Assembly (NCBI GenBank): GCA_903874975.1
Contig: CAIQUL010000194.1
Location: 1-64,000, forward strand
Direction: 5' to 3'
Length of the DNA: 64,000 nt
Source: an uncultured Chthoniobacter sp.
GTDB lineage: Bacteria > Verrucomicrobiota > Verrucomicrobiia > Chthoniobacterales > Chthoniobacteraceae
Made by a program: the position numbers and the translations under genes. The notes under the pieces are model-generated. The model was given only the letters and a program-made list of their open reading frames with translations. It had not been told where the DNA came from and did not search any database. Below, piece after piece: positions 1 to 9,464 of this stretch (position 1 is the first letter of the stretch; every line of letters starts with the position of its first letter).

Positions 1-57
1 ATCCTGCGGCTCTACGAGCTGCACGGCGTGGGCGCGGAGCGGTTGCGGGGAGCGTGA
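1..57 (+). CDS. C-terminal end of an unidentified protein (partial)
   Basis: An open frame enters from the left edge and ends at TGA 55-57, giving an 18-residue tail ending VGAERLRGA. The codon choice is GC-rich like the rest of the window. The piece is too short to assign to a family, and it could be chance reading. Confidence 0.3.
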   Translation: MLRLYELHGVGAERLRGA

Positions 58-260
58 GGGGAAATCGCCGCGCGCGCCGGTGCGGAGGCTTTGCGGAGCG
101 CAGTCGAAGGATGACGGCTGGTCGCGCGGATCGACGCCATCCACCTACTGACGACACCCGCCAGACGATCTTCGTGCCGGGCGCGGAGTCGGGATGAAGC
201 GAGAAACTGGAACCGACCCCCTGCTCAACTAACCTCATGGCACCGCCTAGCCGTAGCTTT
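58..260. other. Intergenic stretch with one short repeat-like motif
   Basis: No gene is visible here. Positions 95-114 read GGAGCGCAGTCGAAGGATGA, which resembles the short 'GAGCGnAGTCGAAGG' motif that I recall seeing scattered between genes in many unrelated bacterial genomes. That comparison is from memory and has not been searched. Confidence 0.3.
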
Positions 261-800
261 TCACCGAAACCCCGCCACGAGCTGGCTGGCGAGGTAGAAG
301 AGACCGACGAAGAAACCGAGGACCACCAGCCCGACGCCACCGAGCAGGGCGTAGAGGAAGAGCCAGTCGCCGCGCGAGGCGGGCTGGCCGGTGCCAGCGT
401 GTTTGCGGAGGAGTTCGTGGTTGCGGGTGTTCGAGCGGAAGAAAACCGTGAGCACGTCGCCGACGACGGGCACGGCGTCGAGACCGGCATTGATGAGGAC
501 GTTCGCCGCCATGCGCACCAGCACCACCTGTGGCACGCGGAGGCGCGCACTCATGGCGATCAGCGCCAGCGAGACGGCGGCGGACGCGGCGCCACCGAGT
601 CCCGGCAGCAGGCCGATGATTGGGTCGAGGCCGAAGCGGATATTCGTGCCCGGAATGACGAACACCTCATCCATGAGCCGCGCCACGAGCGCGATGAATG
701 GATCGTCGCCGAGCTTCGCATCCGCGCGGGTTTCGCGCGGCAGGACTTCGACGTCGGCTTCAACTTTGCGGACTTTGGGCATACGCAAATTTTCGCGCAT
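261..800 (-). CDS. DUF4112 domain membrane protein
   Basis: This 179-residue protein carries the DUF4112 signature: an N-terminal charged region, then FGLDPIIGLLPGLGG around residues 57-71, and a glycine/alanine-rich amphipathic segment. A second conserved stretch (residues ~97-125) holds ANVLINAGLDAVPVVGD, and a C-terminal hydrophobic helix (about 146-175) is very likely transmembrane. The family is widespread and has no established function. It ends about 80 bp from the DUF1501 gene on the same strand. Met1 gives the full length, but an internal Met7 is an alternative start, and neither has a clear ribosome binding site. Confidence 0.85.
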   Translation of the reverse strand: MRENLRMPKVRKVEADVEVLPRETRADAKLGDDPFIALVARLMDEVFVIPGTNIRFGLDPIIGLLPGLGGAASAAVSLALIAMSARLRVPQVVLVRMAANVLINAGLDAVPVVGDVLTVFFRSNTRNHELLRKHAGTGQPASRGDWLFLYALLGGVGLVVLGFFVGLFYLASQLVAGFR

Positions 801-882
801 CGACCGCCGTCCGCGAGCAGAATCAGCCCGGGATGCCTCTTCCTTTTCGCGTCTTGCGCGGGCTCCAGCTTCGGCGCCGCGC

Positions 883-2361
883 CTACGCGAAGAGCGCGGT
901 AACCGCCTTCGCTTTCACCAGCTCCCGCGGCTGATTGAGGTGGTTATAGACGATCGTCTCCGGGTCGATGCCGCAAGCGTGGTAGATGAGCGCGAGCAAT
1001 TCGGTGGGATGCACGGGGTCGCTCTTCGGGCTGGAGCCGGTGGCGTCGCTCTCGCCGTGGACGTAGCCGCGCTTGATGCCTGCGCCGGCCACGCACGCGG
1101 TGTAGCAGTAGGGCCAGTGGTCGCGCCCATCGGAGCTGTTCTCATTGCCGCTCGTGCTCACCCCGCGCTCGGGCGTGCGTCCGAATTCGCCAAGCGCGAC
1201 GACGAGCGTTTCGTCCAGCAAGCCGCGCTGATCGAGGTCCTCAATGAAGGTGCTCAGCCCCGCGTCGAGCATCGGGCCGGCCTGGTTCTTGATGCGGGGG
1301 GTGAGATCCTTGTGCGTGTCCCACGAATGTCGGTCGGAGTTCGCGGGCTTCGGCCAGATGACTTCCACCACGCGCGTCCCGGCTTCGACCAGCCGCCGTG
1401 CGAGCAGCAGGCTTTGGCCAAAGGTGTTCAGGCCATAAGCCGCGCGCATTTTTTCCGCCTCGCGGTCGATCGCGAAAGCGTCGCGCGCCCTCCCGCTGGT
1501 GATGAGGTCGAGCGCTTTGCCGTAGTATTCGTCGAGGTGGTAATGCTTCACCGCCTTGTCGATGTCCGGCATGGTCTCCTCGACGGATTTCCGCAGCGAC
1601 GCGCGCCGTTTCAACCGCATCGCGAAAACATCGGGCCGCAGATTCAAGTCATCCACGCGGATGCGATTCATCTTCGTCATGTCCAGGTCGTCACCCGCGG
1701 GATAGAGCGTGTAGGGGTCGAAACCTTTGCCGAGAAAACCCGCGGTGCCGCCTTTGCCGACCACGCCGGATTCCTGCAAAGGCCGCGGCAGCATGACGAA
1801 TGGCAGCATCGGCTCGGTCGGCGGTTTCAGCCGGATGATGTTCGAGCCGAAGTTCGGAAAATCCTTCGCGTCCGGCGGCTCGAGCTGGCCCGACGGCGAG
1901 ACCTTGTCCGTCGTGTAGCCGGTCATGATTTGGTAAATCGCCGCGGTGTGATTGAAGAGCCCGTTCGGCGTGTAGCTCATCGAGCGCACCATCGTCAGCT
2001 TGTCATTGATCTGCGCGAGCTTCGGCAGGATTTCGGTGAAATTGATGCCCGGAATCTTCGTTCTGATGTTCTTAAAAGGGCTGCGGATTTTCTCCGGCAC
2101 GTTCTCCTTCGGATCCCACAGGTCGAGGTGCGACGGCCCGCCTTGGAGATAGACCATGACCACGCTCTTCGCCTTCCCCCACCCCGGCCCGCCCTGCGCG
2201 ACCGCCGCCGCCGGTTCCGCCGCTTGCGCGCGGAGTTTGAAAAGCGAGCCGAGCGTCAGCCCCATGATGGCCGAGCCGCCGACACGGATGACATCGCGGC
2301 GCGAAACGCCGAGGTGAGCGTCGCAAAGATCGCGACCGGGTTGTCCTGAGATGCGGAGCAT
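883..2361 (-). CDS. DUF1501 domain exported protein (Tat signal)
   Basis: The 492-residue protein belongs to the DUF1501 family, which has an alkaline-phosphatase/sulfatase-like fold and is abundant in Planctomycetes and Verrucomicrobia. A twin-arginine signal ([10 protein letters not shown] at residues 20-29, followed by a hydrophobic run) sends it across the membrane folded. The family core [19 protein letters not shown] lies near residues 75-93, and ALGEFGRTP and GRDHWP occur near the C-terminus. The upstream same-strand gene encodes a DUF1549/DUF1553 protein. These two families are almost always paired and are thought to act together at the cell surface, but substrate and reaction are unknown. 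Confidence 0.92.
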   Translation of the reverse strand: MLRISGQPGRDLCDAHLGVSRRDVIRVGGSAIMGLTLGSLFKLRAQAAEPAAAVAQGGPGWGKAKSVVMVYLQGGPSHLDLWDPKENVPEKIRSPFKNIRTKIPGINFTEILPKLAQINDKLTMVRSMSYTPNGLFNHTAAIYQIMTGYTTDKVSPSGQLEPPDAKDFPNFGSNIIRLKPPTEPMLPFVMLPRPLQESGVVGKGGTAGFLGKGFDPYTLYPAGDDLDMTKMNRIRVDDLNLRPDVFAMRLKRRASLRKSVEETMPDIDKAVKHYHLDEYYGKALDLITSGRARDAFAIDREAEKMRAAYGLNTFGQSLLLARRLVEAGTRVVEVIWPKPANSDRHSWDTHKDLTPRIKNQAGPMLDAGLSTFIEDLDQRGLLDETLVVALGEFGRTPERGVSTSGNENSSDGRDHWPYCYTACVAGAGIKRGYVHGESDATGSSPKSDPVHPTELLALIYHACGIDPETIVYNHLNQPRELVKAKAVTALFA

Positions 2362-2394
2362 GGTGGGATTTAGTTTTGGTTAGTTGTCGGGCTG

Positions 2395-2481
2395 TTATTC
2401 GCGAATTCGGCCACGCTGACCGGCGGCAGCGCAAATCTCACGTCCTCGAAGGCCGAGATTTTCATCGAGTTTGAGTTTCAC
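2395..2481 (-). pseudogene. N-terminal fragment of a DUF5615-type PIN-like toxin
   Basis: A GTG-started frame of 28 residues begins VKLKLDENLGLRGREICAAA and stops at TAA. The opening K-L-K-L-D-E-N-L-x-x-R-G is the characteristic N-terminus of DUF5615 (PIN-like ribonuclease toxin) proteins, which normally run to about 110-120 residues. Everything after the first strand-helix unit is missing. It lies between the DUF1549/1553 and DUF1501 genes, so it is probably the scar of a toxin gene once inserted there. The match is by eye, and the fragment is short. Confidence 0.5.
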
Positions 2482-2553
2482 GCCGCGGGCGCGAGCAGGA
2501 TTTCGACGGAGCGCTCGCGAGTCAGCGATTTCATGGCGGGAGGATAGCGAAGC

Positions 2554-5500
2554 TTAGTGGTTGAACAAGAACGCCGGCGTGTTGATCAGCGCCCAAGCGA
2601 GGTCTTGGGCACTGGTGAGGCGGCCGTTGGCGAGCTGGTCTTTGGATTGTTCGGCGTCCTGACGGAGGCGGATGAGTTTGGGGTCGAGGGGGATCGGAAC
2701 CTCGGCGGCGGCGATGACGGCGCGGCGCTCGGCTAGGCCGGGATCGGGGGGGAGCGGGAGCTGGTGCTTCGCGAGGGTGAGGCGGCGCTTGCTGAGTTCG
2801 GGGTCGGAGGCGTTCCAGTAGGCGGCGAGCGCGGCTTTGTCGGCGTCGGTGCGGGCGGCGGGGATTTTCCTGAGGGCGTCGATGACCGGCTGCGGGTAGC
2901 CGAGCTGCACGGGCGCGGCACCGGTGGTGACCCACAGGCGGAAGCGCGCGAGGGCGAAGCCACCGTTGCGCGGCTGGTTCAGCTCGAAGCGCAGGCGCAC
3001 GCCTTTCTCCGCGTCGCCGAGCGGCTGCGCGAGCGTGAGCGCGGCGAAGTGCGGCACGCCGTAGCTCGGGGAAATCGCCCAGCCGTTGTTCTCGTCCCCT
3101 TTCCTGCCGTCGATGGCTTCCTGGATTTCAAAATCCTTTTGGCTGAAGTCGGCGACGGCGCTGGAAAATGTCGCGGCGGTCGGGGTCGCGTCCTGCCCGA
3201 ATTCGCCGACCTTCACGGCCAGTTCGCCGAGGACGAAATTCCCGTCCGCTGCCGTGCGACCGGGGCCGAAGTTTGTCTCCCCGGCGGTGGGCAAGACTTC
3301 GAGGCCGAGGCCGGTGATGCCCGCGAGTTTCGTGTCGGCGATCACCACGTAGTCAGTTTTGGCCGGCCGTTCGCCGCTGGCGAGGATCGAGCCGTCGGGC
3401 AGCTTCGTGAGCGTGATCCCGCCGGTGGCCGTGGCCGTGGAAATGTCGAGCGGCAGCCAGCCGGTGAGCGTGCGCGCGACAGGCGCGGTGTTCTCAAAAA
3501 CGGTCTGCGCCGCGGCGAGATTCTTCGCCTCGTATTCCTGCACCGCGGCCTCGCCGGCGGCGACCGCGGCGACGCGCGCTTTCTCCGCCTCGGCGAGCCG
3601 CGGCGCGATCTCGGCTTCGTAGCGCCCGAGTTCCGCCTTGCCCGCCTCGACCACCGCCGCCCGCTCCGCCTGCGCTTTGGCAAAGATCGGAGCCTGCTCC
3701 TTTTCGGCGGCGTCGAGCTGCACGAGGAGCGCGGCGTGGTCGCGCTCGATCAACTTCCAGCTTGCCAAAACCTTGCCAATCTCCTGCTCGCTCGCGGGGC
3801 GGCTGAGCACGCGGAGAAAAAGCTCGTCCACGAGCTTGCGATCATCGGGCTGCACGGTGGTCAGCTTCGCGATCTCATTGGCCGCGTCGCCGATGGCCTC
3901 CGACACGGCGGGGCCGCTGAGCAGCGCCATGATGCTGCCGAGGCCGAGGCCGCTGCTGCGCTCACATTCGCACGAACTCTCGCGCGCTGGCCGACCGAGA
4001 TTCGCGAGGAAGCCGCTCGGCAAATCCGTCGCCGCATCCGGGAGCTGACCCGCCCGCAGGCCGCCCGGCAGGCGCGGCCCGGAGCCCACCGCTTTCAACA
4101 CGGAGTCGTAGAGCACCTCCGCCGGCAGCCGCCGCGCGAGCGCGTGCGAGTAGTTGGTTTTGTCGTCGGCGTTCCACTGGTTCGTGGCGATGCCGAGCTG
4201 GTAGGTGCGCGACCGGCAGATCAGCCGCAGCACCTGCTTCACATCGAAGCGGTGCGCGATGAATTCCTGCGTCAGGTAGTCGAGCAGTTCGGGATTCGTT
4301 GGCGGGTTGCCCGCGCGGATGTCGTCGAGCGGCTCGATGATCCCCGCGCCGGTGAGGTAGCCCCAGAGCCGGTTCACGTAGCTCGTGGCGAAGTAACGGT
4401 TGTCCGGCGCGGTCATCCACGCGGCGAGCTGCTCGCGGCGCGTGCCTTTCGCCTCGGCCTGTGCGGGAAAGGGAAACTCGGGCGCGGCGACTTTGTTCGT
4501 CCGCAGATGCGTGACCTCGCCGTCGGTTTTGTCGCTGACGATTTCATAAAGCGGGCGCGGCTTCTCCACATCGGTGCCGCCGATCTTGGCGTTGCCGCCT
4601 GCCGGGTCGGCGGCGAGCGCGACCTGCGAGAAAAAGGCCGACGTATGGTAATACTGATCCTGCGTCCAGCGCTCGAAAGGATGATCGTGGCACTTGTTGC
4701 AGTTGAAGCGCGTGGCGAGAAAAAGGTGCGTGGTGTTTTCCATCGCCTCCGCCGGATCGCGCAGGATTTTCCAGTAGCTCGCGGCGGGGTTCGTCTTGTT
4801 CGAGCCGGTCGCGGTGATGATCTTCCGCACGAATTGATCGTAAGGCGTGCCGGCCTCCATCTCCTGGCGAATCCAGTCGCGGAAAAGTCGCGCGCCGTCC
4901 TTGCCGAGGAACTTGGAATTCACCAGCAGCAGGTCCGCCCATTTGTTCGTCGAGTGGTCGATGAACTCCGGCGAGGCGAGCAGCTTTTCGATGACGGCGT
5001 CGCGTTTCTCCCGCACGGGCCGCGGGTCGGCGAGGAAGGCGCGCACTTCATCCGCGGTCGGCGGCAGGCCCGTGAGATCGAGCGCAACGCGGCGCAAAAA
5101 CTCCGCGTCACCGCTCAGCGCGGACGGCGCGATTTTCATCCGCTGCCATTTCGCGGCCACGAGTTCGTCGATGCGTCCCCACGTTTCCGGCGCCTGCCAG
5201 ACGAACCCGCTGCGGTCGCCCATCACGGTCAGCGTGGTCGCGGCGTAACTCCCCTCGTAGCGCGCGAGCAGCGGAGCCTCCCCGCGGCGCAGCGTCTCCA
5301 CGAGCCCGCCTTCCACCTTCGCCACGTCGCCGTTGCCGCTTTCCACAAACGCCTCGGCGGTGACATCGCGCGTCCGGCCATCGCTGAAAGTCGCCACCAC
5401 GCGCACCTGCTGCCGCGCGCCGATTTGCTGCACCACGGGATCGCGCGGCCAGACCTCGATCTTCACCACGCGCGGCACGGCGAGGTCGAGCTTCGCGCCA

Positions 5501-6192
5501 TCGGCGATCCACGCGCGGAGGATTTCGTAATTCTTTTCACCCAGCTTCGTGCGCTGCCCGCCCTCGTGCGGCACGCCCGCCGTCGCCTTGAGGAGCATCA
5601 GCGAATCGTCCGGTGACGCCACATTCAGCCGCCGCCCGGCGAGATCGTCCTTCAGCGAGCGCACGTCGAAGATCGGATCGTAGCCGCGCAGCGAAAGCTT
5701 GAAGCCGAACTTGCCGTCCTTCGCGCCGTGACACGTCCCCGCGTTGCACCCCAGCCGCGTCATCACGGGGTTCACATCGCGGATGAAATCGACGGGCTGA
5801 TTTTTCACCACGCCGGCGACCTCGACCGGGACGACCGTCTTTTGCCCCGCGATCTCGATGGCCAGCGACCCCGCGCCATTCGCCCGCGCGTCGAGCCGGC
5901 CGGTCTGGGAAATCTCCGCGCACTCCCCGGAAAGCCGATACCCCACCAGCCGCGTCACGTCCGCCGTTGCGCCATCCGCGAGCTTCGCCGTGACCACCAA
6001 CTGCGCGCCCTCATACCGCCCCGCCAGCACCACCTTTGCCGGCTGCACCTCCAGTCCCACGACCTGCGCGCCGGCGGGCAGCGCCTCCGGCACCGGGGCC
6101 TTCGCCATCTCCGGCGCTGGCGGGTTGGCCCGTGCCGTCAGCGCCAGAGCCGCGGCGACAGCGGGAAGGAGGAAGCAGGACGGAAAGCGCAT
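2554..6192 (-). CDS. DUF1549/DUF1553 planctomycete-type cytochrome-like exported protein
   Basis: This 1,212-residue exported protein starts at a Met followed directly by a signal peptide (MRFPSCFLLPAVAAALAL); an upstream in-frame Met at 6255 would bury the signal and is less likely. In order it has a bacterial Ig-like segment, a GCNAGTCHG motif, a second Ig-like segment, DUF1549 with a haem-type C-x-x-C-H (CNKCHDHP), and DUF1553 with the family's typical RLWGYLTGAGIIEPLDD. An unusual insertion within the DUF1553 half contains an alanine/glutamate-rich coiled coil and a beta-rich discoidin-like section before the family's C-terminal AWALINTPAFLFNH. It pairs with the downstream DUF1501 gene. 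The function is undescribed; a surface role in polymer handling is often assumed. Confidence 0.9.
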   Translation of the reverse strand: MRFPSCFLLPAVAAALALTARANPPAPEMAKAPVPEALPAGAQVVGLEVQPAKVVLAGRYEGAQLVVTAKLADGATADVTRLVGYRLSGECAEISQTGRLDARANGAGSLAIEIAGQKTVVPVEVAGVVKNQPVDFIRDVNPVMTRLGCNAGTCHGAKDGKFGFKLSLRGYDPIFDVRSLKDDLAGRRLNVASPDDSLMLLKATAGVPHEGGQRTKLGEKNYEILRAWIADGAKLDLAVPRVVKIEVWPRDPVVQQIGARQQVRVVATFSDGRTRDVTAEAFVESGNGDVAKVEGGLVETLRRGEAPLLARYEGSYAATTLTVMGDRSGFVWQAPETWGRIDELVAAKWQRMKIAPSALSGDAEFLRRVALDLTGLPPTADEVRAFLADPRPVREKRDAVIEKLLASPEFIDHSTNKWADLLLVNSKFLGKDGARLFRDWIRQEMEAGTPYDQFVRKIITATGSNKTNPAASYWKILRDPAEAMENTTHLFLATRFNCNKCHDHPFERWTQDQYYHTSAFFSQVALAADPAGGNAKIGGTDVEKPRPLYEIVSDKTDGEVTHLRTNKVAAPEFPFPAQAEAKGTRREQLAAWMTAPDNRYFATSYVNRLWGYLTGAGIIEPLDDIRAGNPPTNPELLDYLTQEFIAHRFDVKQVLRLICRSRTYQLGIATNQWNADDKTNYSHALARRLPAEVLYDSVLKAVGSGPRLPGGLRAGQLPDAATDLPSGFLANLGRPARESSCECERSSGLGLGSIMALLSGPAVSEAIGDAANEIAKLTTVQPDDRKLVDELFLRVLSRPASEQEIGKVLASWKLIERDHAALLVQLDAAEKEQAPIFAKAQAERAAVVEAGKAELGRYEAEIAPRLAEAEKARVAAVAAGEAAVQEYEAKNLAAAQTVFENTAPVARTLTGWLPLDISTATATGGITLTKLPDGSILASGERPAKTDYVVIADTKLAGITGLGLEVLPTAGETNFGPGRTAADGNFVLGELAVKVGEFGQDATPTAATFSSAVADFSQKDFEIQEAIDGRKGDENNGWAISPSYGVPHFAALTLAQPLGDAEKGVRLRFELNQPRNGGFALARFRLWVTTGAAPVQLGYPQPVIDALRKIPAARTDADKAALAAYWNASDPELSKRRLTLAKHQLPLPPDPGLAERRAVIAAAEVPIPLDPKLIRLRQDAEQSKDQLANGRLTSAQDLAWALINTPAFLFNH

Positions 6193-6285
6193 GGGTGGAA
6201 AGAAGGTGCCAGATCGATAACCAAGCGAGTGGAAAATTCCGAGTTGGAGGATCACGCGGGGTGATTGGACCTAATCCGGAATTGG

Positions 6286-6305
6286 GAACCGCAGATTACG
6301 CGGAT
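6286..6305 (+). repeat. Short repeat GAACCGCAGATTACGCGGAT
   Basis: The 20-mer at this position recurs in inverted orientation at 6382-6412 with the same GAACCGCAGATTnCGCGGAT core. The pair encloses about 75 bp, like a bacterial interspersed mosaic element. I recall similar 'CCGCAGATTACGCGGATT' sequences in other genomes, but this was not searched. Confidence 0.6.
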
Positions 6306-6381
6306 GGGCAGGCCCGTGCGGCACACGGGGCACGCCCCGTTGGGTGAGGCTGTCGAACGCGTGAAGCATTCGCAAACTCCT

Positions 6382-6412
6382 GAATCCGCGGAATCCGCGG
6401 AATCTGCGGTTC
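6382..6412 (-). repeat. Inverted copy of the CCGCAGATT repeat with 9-bp tandem units
   Basis: On the plus strand this reads as three 9-bp units: GAATCCGCG, GAATCCGCG, GAATCTGCG, then GTTC. Its reverse complement matches the repeat at 6286-6305 over about 20 bp with a single substitution in the core. The tandem units suggest slippage growth. Confidence 0.6.
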
Positions 6413-6514
6413 TTCCCTCCGGGCCGTGGCGGGTGCCAGTCAAGGCCGGCGGCCCAGCGGTTCGGGCAGCGCGGGCCTTGCCGCGCGGCGTGGGATTCCC
6501 GAGACTCCGCGGCC

Positions 6515-8824
6515 ATGAAGTTCTGGGAGCCGCGTCCGCGTCAGCCATTGGTGGGGCTGGCGGTGTGCGCGGTGGTGGGGATTTTCGCGGCGGATCGCTG
6601 GGCGGTGGAACCGCTGGGGGCGCTCGTGCTGGTGGTCGGCGGTGCGCTGGGGCTTTTGGTCCGCGCCTCGACGGTCGGCGTCTGGCTGTTGGGCGTGCTG
6701 GCGTTTTTCGCGCTGCACACGGTGCGGCACCACGGCCACGCGGCGCGGGAACTGGCGCGGGAATTTGCCGACGGCCCGCGGGTGGTGGGCGTGACGGGGA
6801 TCGTGTGGGACGAGCCGGAAACGCCAGCGGTGTGGACGCGGAATCTCACCGCGCGGTTTCGGCTGCGGCTGGAGTCGCTCACGGTCGCGGGTAGAACGCG
6901 GGCCACGGATGTGCTGGTCAACGTGGCGTGGGCGGGCGCGGTCATCCCGGCCTACGGCGATCGCGTTTCGCTCACCGGGAGCGCGGCGAATCTCGCGGGA
7001 GCGCGGAATCCCGGGCAATTCGACGCGGCGGCCTACGCGCAGCGGCAGGGCGTGTGGTCGGAAATCCGCGCGCGCTTTGCCACGGACTGCCGCATCGAAA
7101 GCCCCGGCCACGGCCATCCGGTGCAGGCTTACGCCTACCACACGGCGCGTGGGATTCAGCGGCAGCTCGCGCTGGATCTCGAGGATGAGCCGGAAATCGC
7201 GGGGCTGATCGCAAGCATGGTGCTGGGGCTGCGCGGGGAGACGCCGCCGGAGATGAAGGCGCTCTTTCAGCGCACCGGCACGCTGCACCTTTTCGCGGTG
7301 AGCGGGCTGAACGTGGCGATGCTCGCGGCGATCGCGATTTTCCTGCTGCGCCGGCTGCGGCTCGGGCGCGTGCCGAGCATCCTGCTGACGATCCCGGTGC
7401 TCGCGGGCTACGCGCTCGTCACGGGGCTCACGGCGAGTTGCGTGCGCGCCACGATCATGTGTTCGCTGGTGCTGGTGGCGCATCTCGTGGATCGCCGCCC
7501 GCTCGTTTTCAACAGCCTCGGCGCGGCGGCGCTCGGCATCCTCGCGTGGGACACGAACCAGCTCTTCGCGCCAGGCTTCCAGTTTTCCTTTGTCCTCGTG
7601 GCGGTCATCGTGTGGCTCTCGGGAAAAATCCAGCGCCGCCTCGAACCGCTCGGCCGGCCCGATGCCTTTCTCCCGCGCCCGCTCTGGCGCTGGCCGCAGC
7701 AGGTGGGCGCGGCGGTGACCGGGAAATGTGCGGCGGCGCTCGGCGTCACGATTTCGGCCTGGCTCGGTTCGCTGCTTTTCACGGTGGGGTATTTTCACCT
7801 GTTTTCGCCGTCGGCGCTGTTCGCGAATCTGCTGGCGGTCCCGCTGGCCTTTGCCGTGCTCGTGCTCGGGATCGCCACGCTGCTCACAGCCCCGCTGTGG
7901 AAGCTCGGCGCGGTGCTGTGCAATAACGCGAACTGGTTTTGCGCGAAGGCGCTGCTCGCGATCTTGAAAGTCTGCGCGCTCGTCCCGGGCGGCTGGTTTT
8001 ACGTCGAAACGCCCCGCCTTTCAGCCCAGCCGGACTGCGAGATCACCGTGCTCGACCTCAGCGACGGCGGGGCCGCGCACCTCCGCACCGGCGGGCGCGA
8101 CTGGTTGCTCGATTGCGGCAACAAGGTCGCCTACGAGCGCCTCGTCCTGCCCTATCTCCGCACCCGCGGAGTGAACCGGCTCGATGGCCTGCTGCTCACC
8201 CATGGCGACGTGCAGCATCTCGGCGGCGCCGCCACGCTGCTCGACGATTTTCGCCCGCGCGTCATTGTCGATTCCGTGCTCCGCGACCGGTCGTCCACGC
8301 GCAAACAACTGCACACCGAACTCGCCCGGCGCGGGCTCGGCAAAGCGCTCGTCCAGCGTGGCGATCTCCTCCGCCTCAATCCCGGGACAACGGCGCGGGT
8401 GCTCTACCCGCCCGCCGGTCTCGCCCGCGCCACCGCCGATGACAAGGCGCTCGTGGTGCAACTCGAAACCGCCGGCGTCCGCGTCCTTTTCCTGTCCGAC
8501 AGCGGCTTTGCCACCGAGCAGTGGCTGCTCGAAAACGAACCCGACCTGCGCAGCGACATCGTCATTAAAGGTCAGCACGCCAGGGACCTTTCGGGCACGC
8601 TCGACTTCCTCGCCCGGGTCCACCCGCGCGCGGTCGTCTGCAGCGCGCGCGGCTATGGCGACGCGCCGGAAGGCCTCGATGCTTGGGAGGGCAGCCTGAC
8701 CGCAGCGGGCGTGGCCGTTTTCCGCCAAGACCGCACCGGGGCCGTGAGTCTACTCATCCGGGACGGCGGCTTCGCCATCGAGGCCCGGGTCGGCGGTCAG
8801 ACCTTGCGCAGCCGCGCGCGGTAA
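6515..8824 (+). CDS. comEC: ComEC/Rec2-family DNA uptake channel protein
   Basis: The 769-residue protein has the ComEC layout: an N-terminal DUF4131 region with two or three membrane helices, a central Competence domain with many helices and the motif HLFAVSGLNVAMLA (about residues 259-272), and a C-terminal metallo-beta-lactamase-like domain. In competent bacteria this protein forms the inner-membrane channel for single-stranded DNA. The metal motif of the lactamase domain reads THGDVQHLGG (about residues 560-570), so the usual second Asp before the His is Gln here; metal binding may be weakened. No other com genes lie nearby. Its 3' end overlaps the convergent trmB by 28 bp. Confidence 0.93.
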   Translation: MKFWEPRPRQPLVGLAVCAVVGIFAADRWAVEPLGALVLVVGGALGLLVRASTVGVWLLGVLAFFALHTVRHHGHAARELAREFADGPRVVGVTGIVWDEPETPAVWTRNLTARFRLRLESLTVAGRTRATDVLVNVAWAGAVIPAYGDRVSLTGSAANLAGARNPGQFDAAAYAQRQGVWSEIRARFATDCRIESPGHGHPVQAYAYHTARGIQRQLALDLEDEPEIAGLIASMVLGLRGETPPEMKALFQRTGTLHLFAVSGLNVAMLAAIAIFLLRRLRLGRVPSILLTIPVLAGYALVTGLTASCVRATIMCSLVLVAHLVDRRPLVFNSLGAAALGILAWDTNQLFAPGFQFSFVLVAVIVWLSGKIQRRLEPLGRPDAFLPRPLWRWPQQVGAAVTGKCAAALGVTISAWLGSLLFTVGYFHLFSPSALFANLLAVPLAFAVLVLGIATLLTAPLWKLGAVLCNNANWFCAKALLAILKVCALVPGGWFYVETPRLSAQPDCEITVLDLSDGGAAHLRTGGRDWLLDCGNKVAYERLVLPYLRTRGVNRLDGLLLTHGDVQHLGGAATLLDDFRPRVIVDSVLRDRSSTRKQLHTELARRGLGKALVQRGDLLRLNPGTTARVLYPPAGLARATADDKALVVQLETAGVRVLFLSDSGFATEQWLLENEPDLRSDIVIKGQHARDLSGTLDFLARVHPRAVVCSARGYGDAPEGLDAWEGSLTAAGVAVFRQDRTGAVSLLIRDGGFAIEARVGGQTLRSRAR

Positions 8825-9426
8825 ATCGGCAGCCCCTGCGCGAGAAAGCGGCGCTCGAAATCGGTGAGCGGATACTCCGGGTCGTCCGGCCAGTCGAGGC
8901 GCTCATAGCCTTTCGCCCGCGCAAGCACCTTTTCGATCCACTGGAAATACGGCTCGTCGTCCGTCTTGATCCGCAGCTCGCCGCCCGCCGCGAGAATGCC
9001 GTGGAGCGCTTCCATAAAGCCGTCCTGAATGAGCCGCCGGGGCTGATGATGCCGCTTCGGCCACGGATCGGGGAAGAGCACATGCGCCACCGCCACGCTT
9101 TCCAGCGGGAGCACGTAACGCAGCGCGTAAGCGGTCTCGATGCGCAGGAGTCGGACGTGCGTCAGTCCTTTGTGGAAGACCCCCCGGCAGACCTTCCGCA
9201 CCCGGCCGAGCAACCGCTCGATGCCCAGAAAATTGTCCTCCGGATGTTTCGCCGCCATGGCCTCCAGAAAGCCACCCTCGCCGCAGCCGATATCCACCTG
9301 CAGCCGCGCCGCGCGCGGGAAGATGTCCTCCATCTTGGCCCGGGCAAAGTAATCCGCCGGGACAAACTCCATCTGCACCGCCGGATCTTCATCGCCGGCT
9401 TCTTTTTCGCGAAATGCTGCTCTCAT
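8797..9426 (-). CDS. trmB: tRNA (guanine-N7-)-methyltransferase
   Basis: TrmB methylates G46 of tRNA using S-adenosylmethionine. The SAM-binding loop VDIGCGEGGFLEAMA, the motif FPDPWPKRHHQPRR and the C-terminal TDFERRFLAQG are all diagnostic. I chose the Met at 9426 (209 residues); an upstream in-frame Met at 9468 adds 14 residues that run up to the IS remnant and look unrelated. A later Met (MEFVPADYF) is a further alternative. The gene converges on comEC with a 28-bp overlap, so the two transcripts share their ends. Confidence 0.93.
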   Translation of the reverse strand: MRAAFREKEAGDEDPAVQMEFVPADYFARAKMEDIFPRAARLQVDIGCGEGGFLEAMAAKHPEDNFLGIERLLGRVRKVCRGVFHKGLTHVRLLRIETAYALRYVLPLESVAVAHVLFPDPWPKRHHQPRRLIQDGFMEALHGILAAGGELRIKTDDEPYFQWIEKVLARAKGYERLDWPDDPEYPLTDFERRFLAQGLPIYRARLRKV

Positions 9427-9464
9427 GCCGCAGCCGATACGCGCCCAAGCAACGCCCCGCAAGA

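Larger units (their letters stand above)
6193..6514. other. Divergent intergenic region between DUF1549 gene and comEC
   Basis: This 322-bp stretch has no convincing gene. It should hold the promoters for the two divergent neighbours. Its most visible content is a pair of inverted copies of a short CCGCAGATT-cored repeat, listed separately. Confidence 0.6.

Noticed and set aside
391-2349. Long plus-strand open frames opposite the DUF1501 gene (and likewise 2764-5616 opposite DUF1549, 32384-34999 opposite the VWA gene, 35400-37601 opposite ftsH)
   Set aside because: They are antisense shadows produced by high GC at third codon positions. They show low-complexity Arg/Ala/His-rich translations and no domain motifs, while the opposite strand has recognised families.
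2478-2534. 18-codon frame MKSLTRERSVEILLAPAA upstream of the DUF5615-like scrap
   Set aside because: It is too short, has no clear ribosome site and no recognised family. It may be part of the same decayed toxin locus but cannot be supported as a gene.
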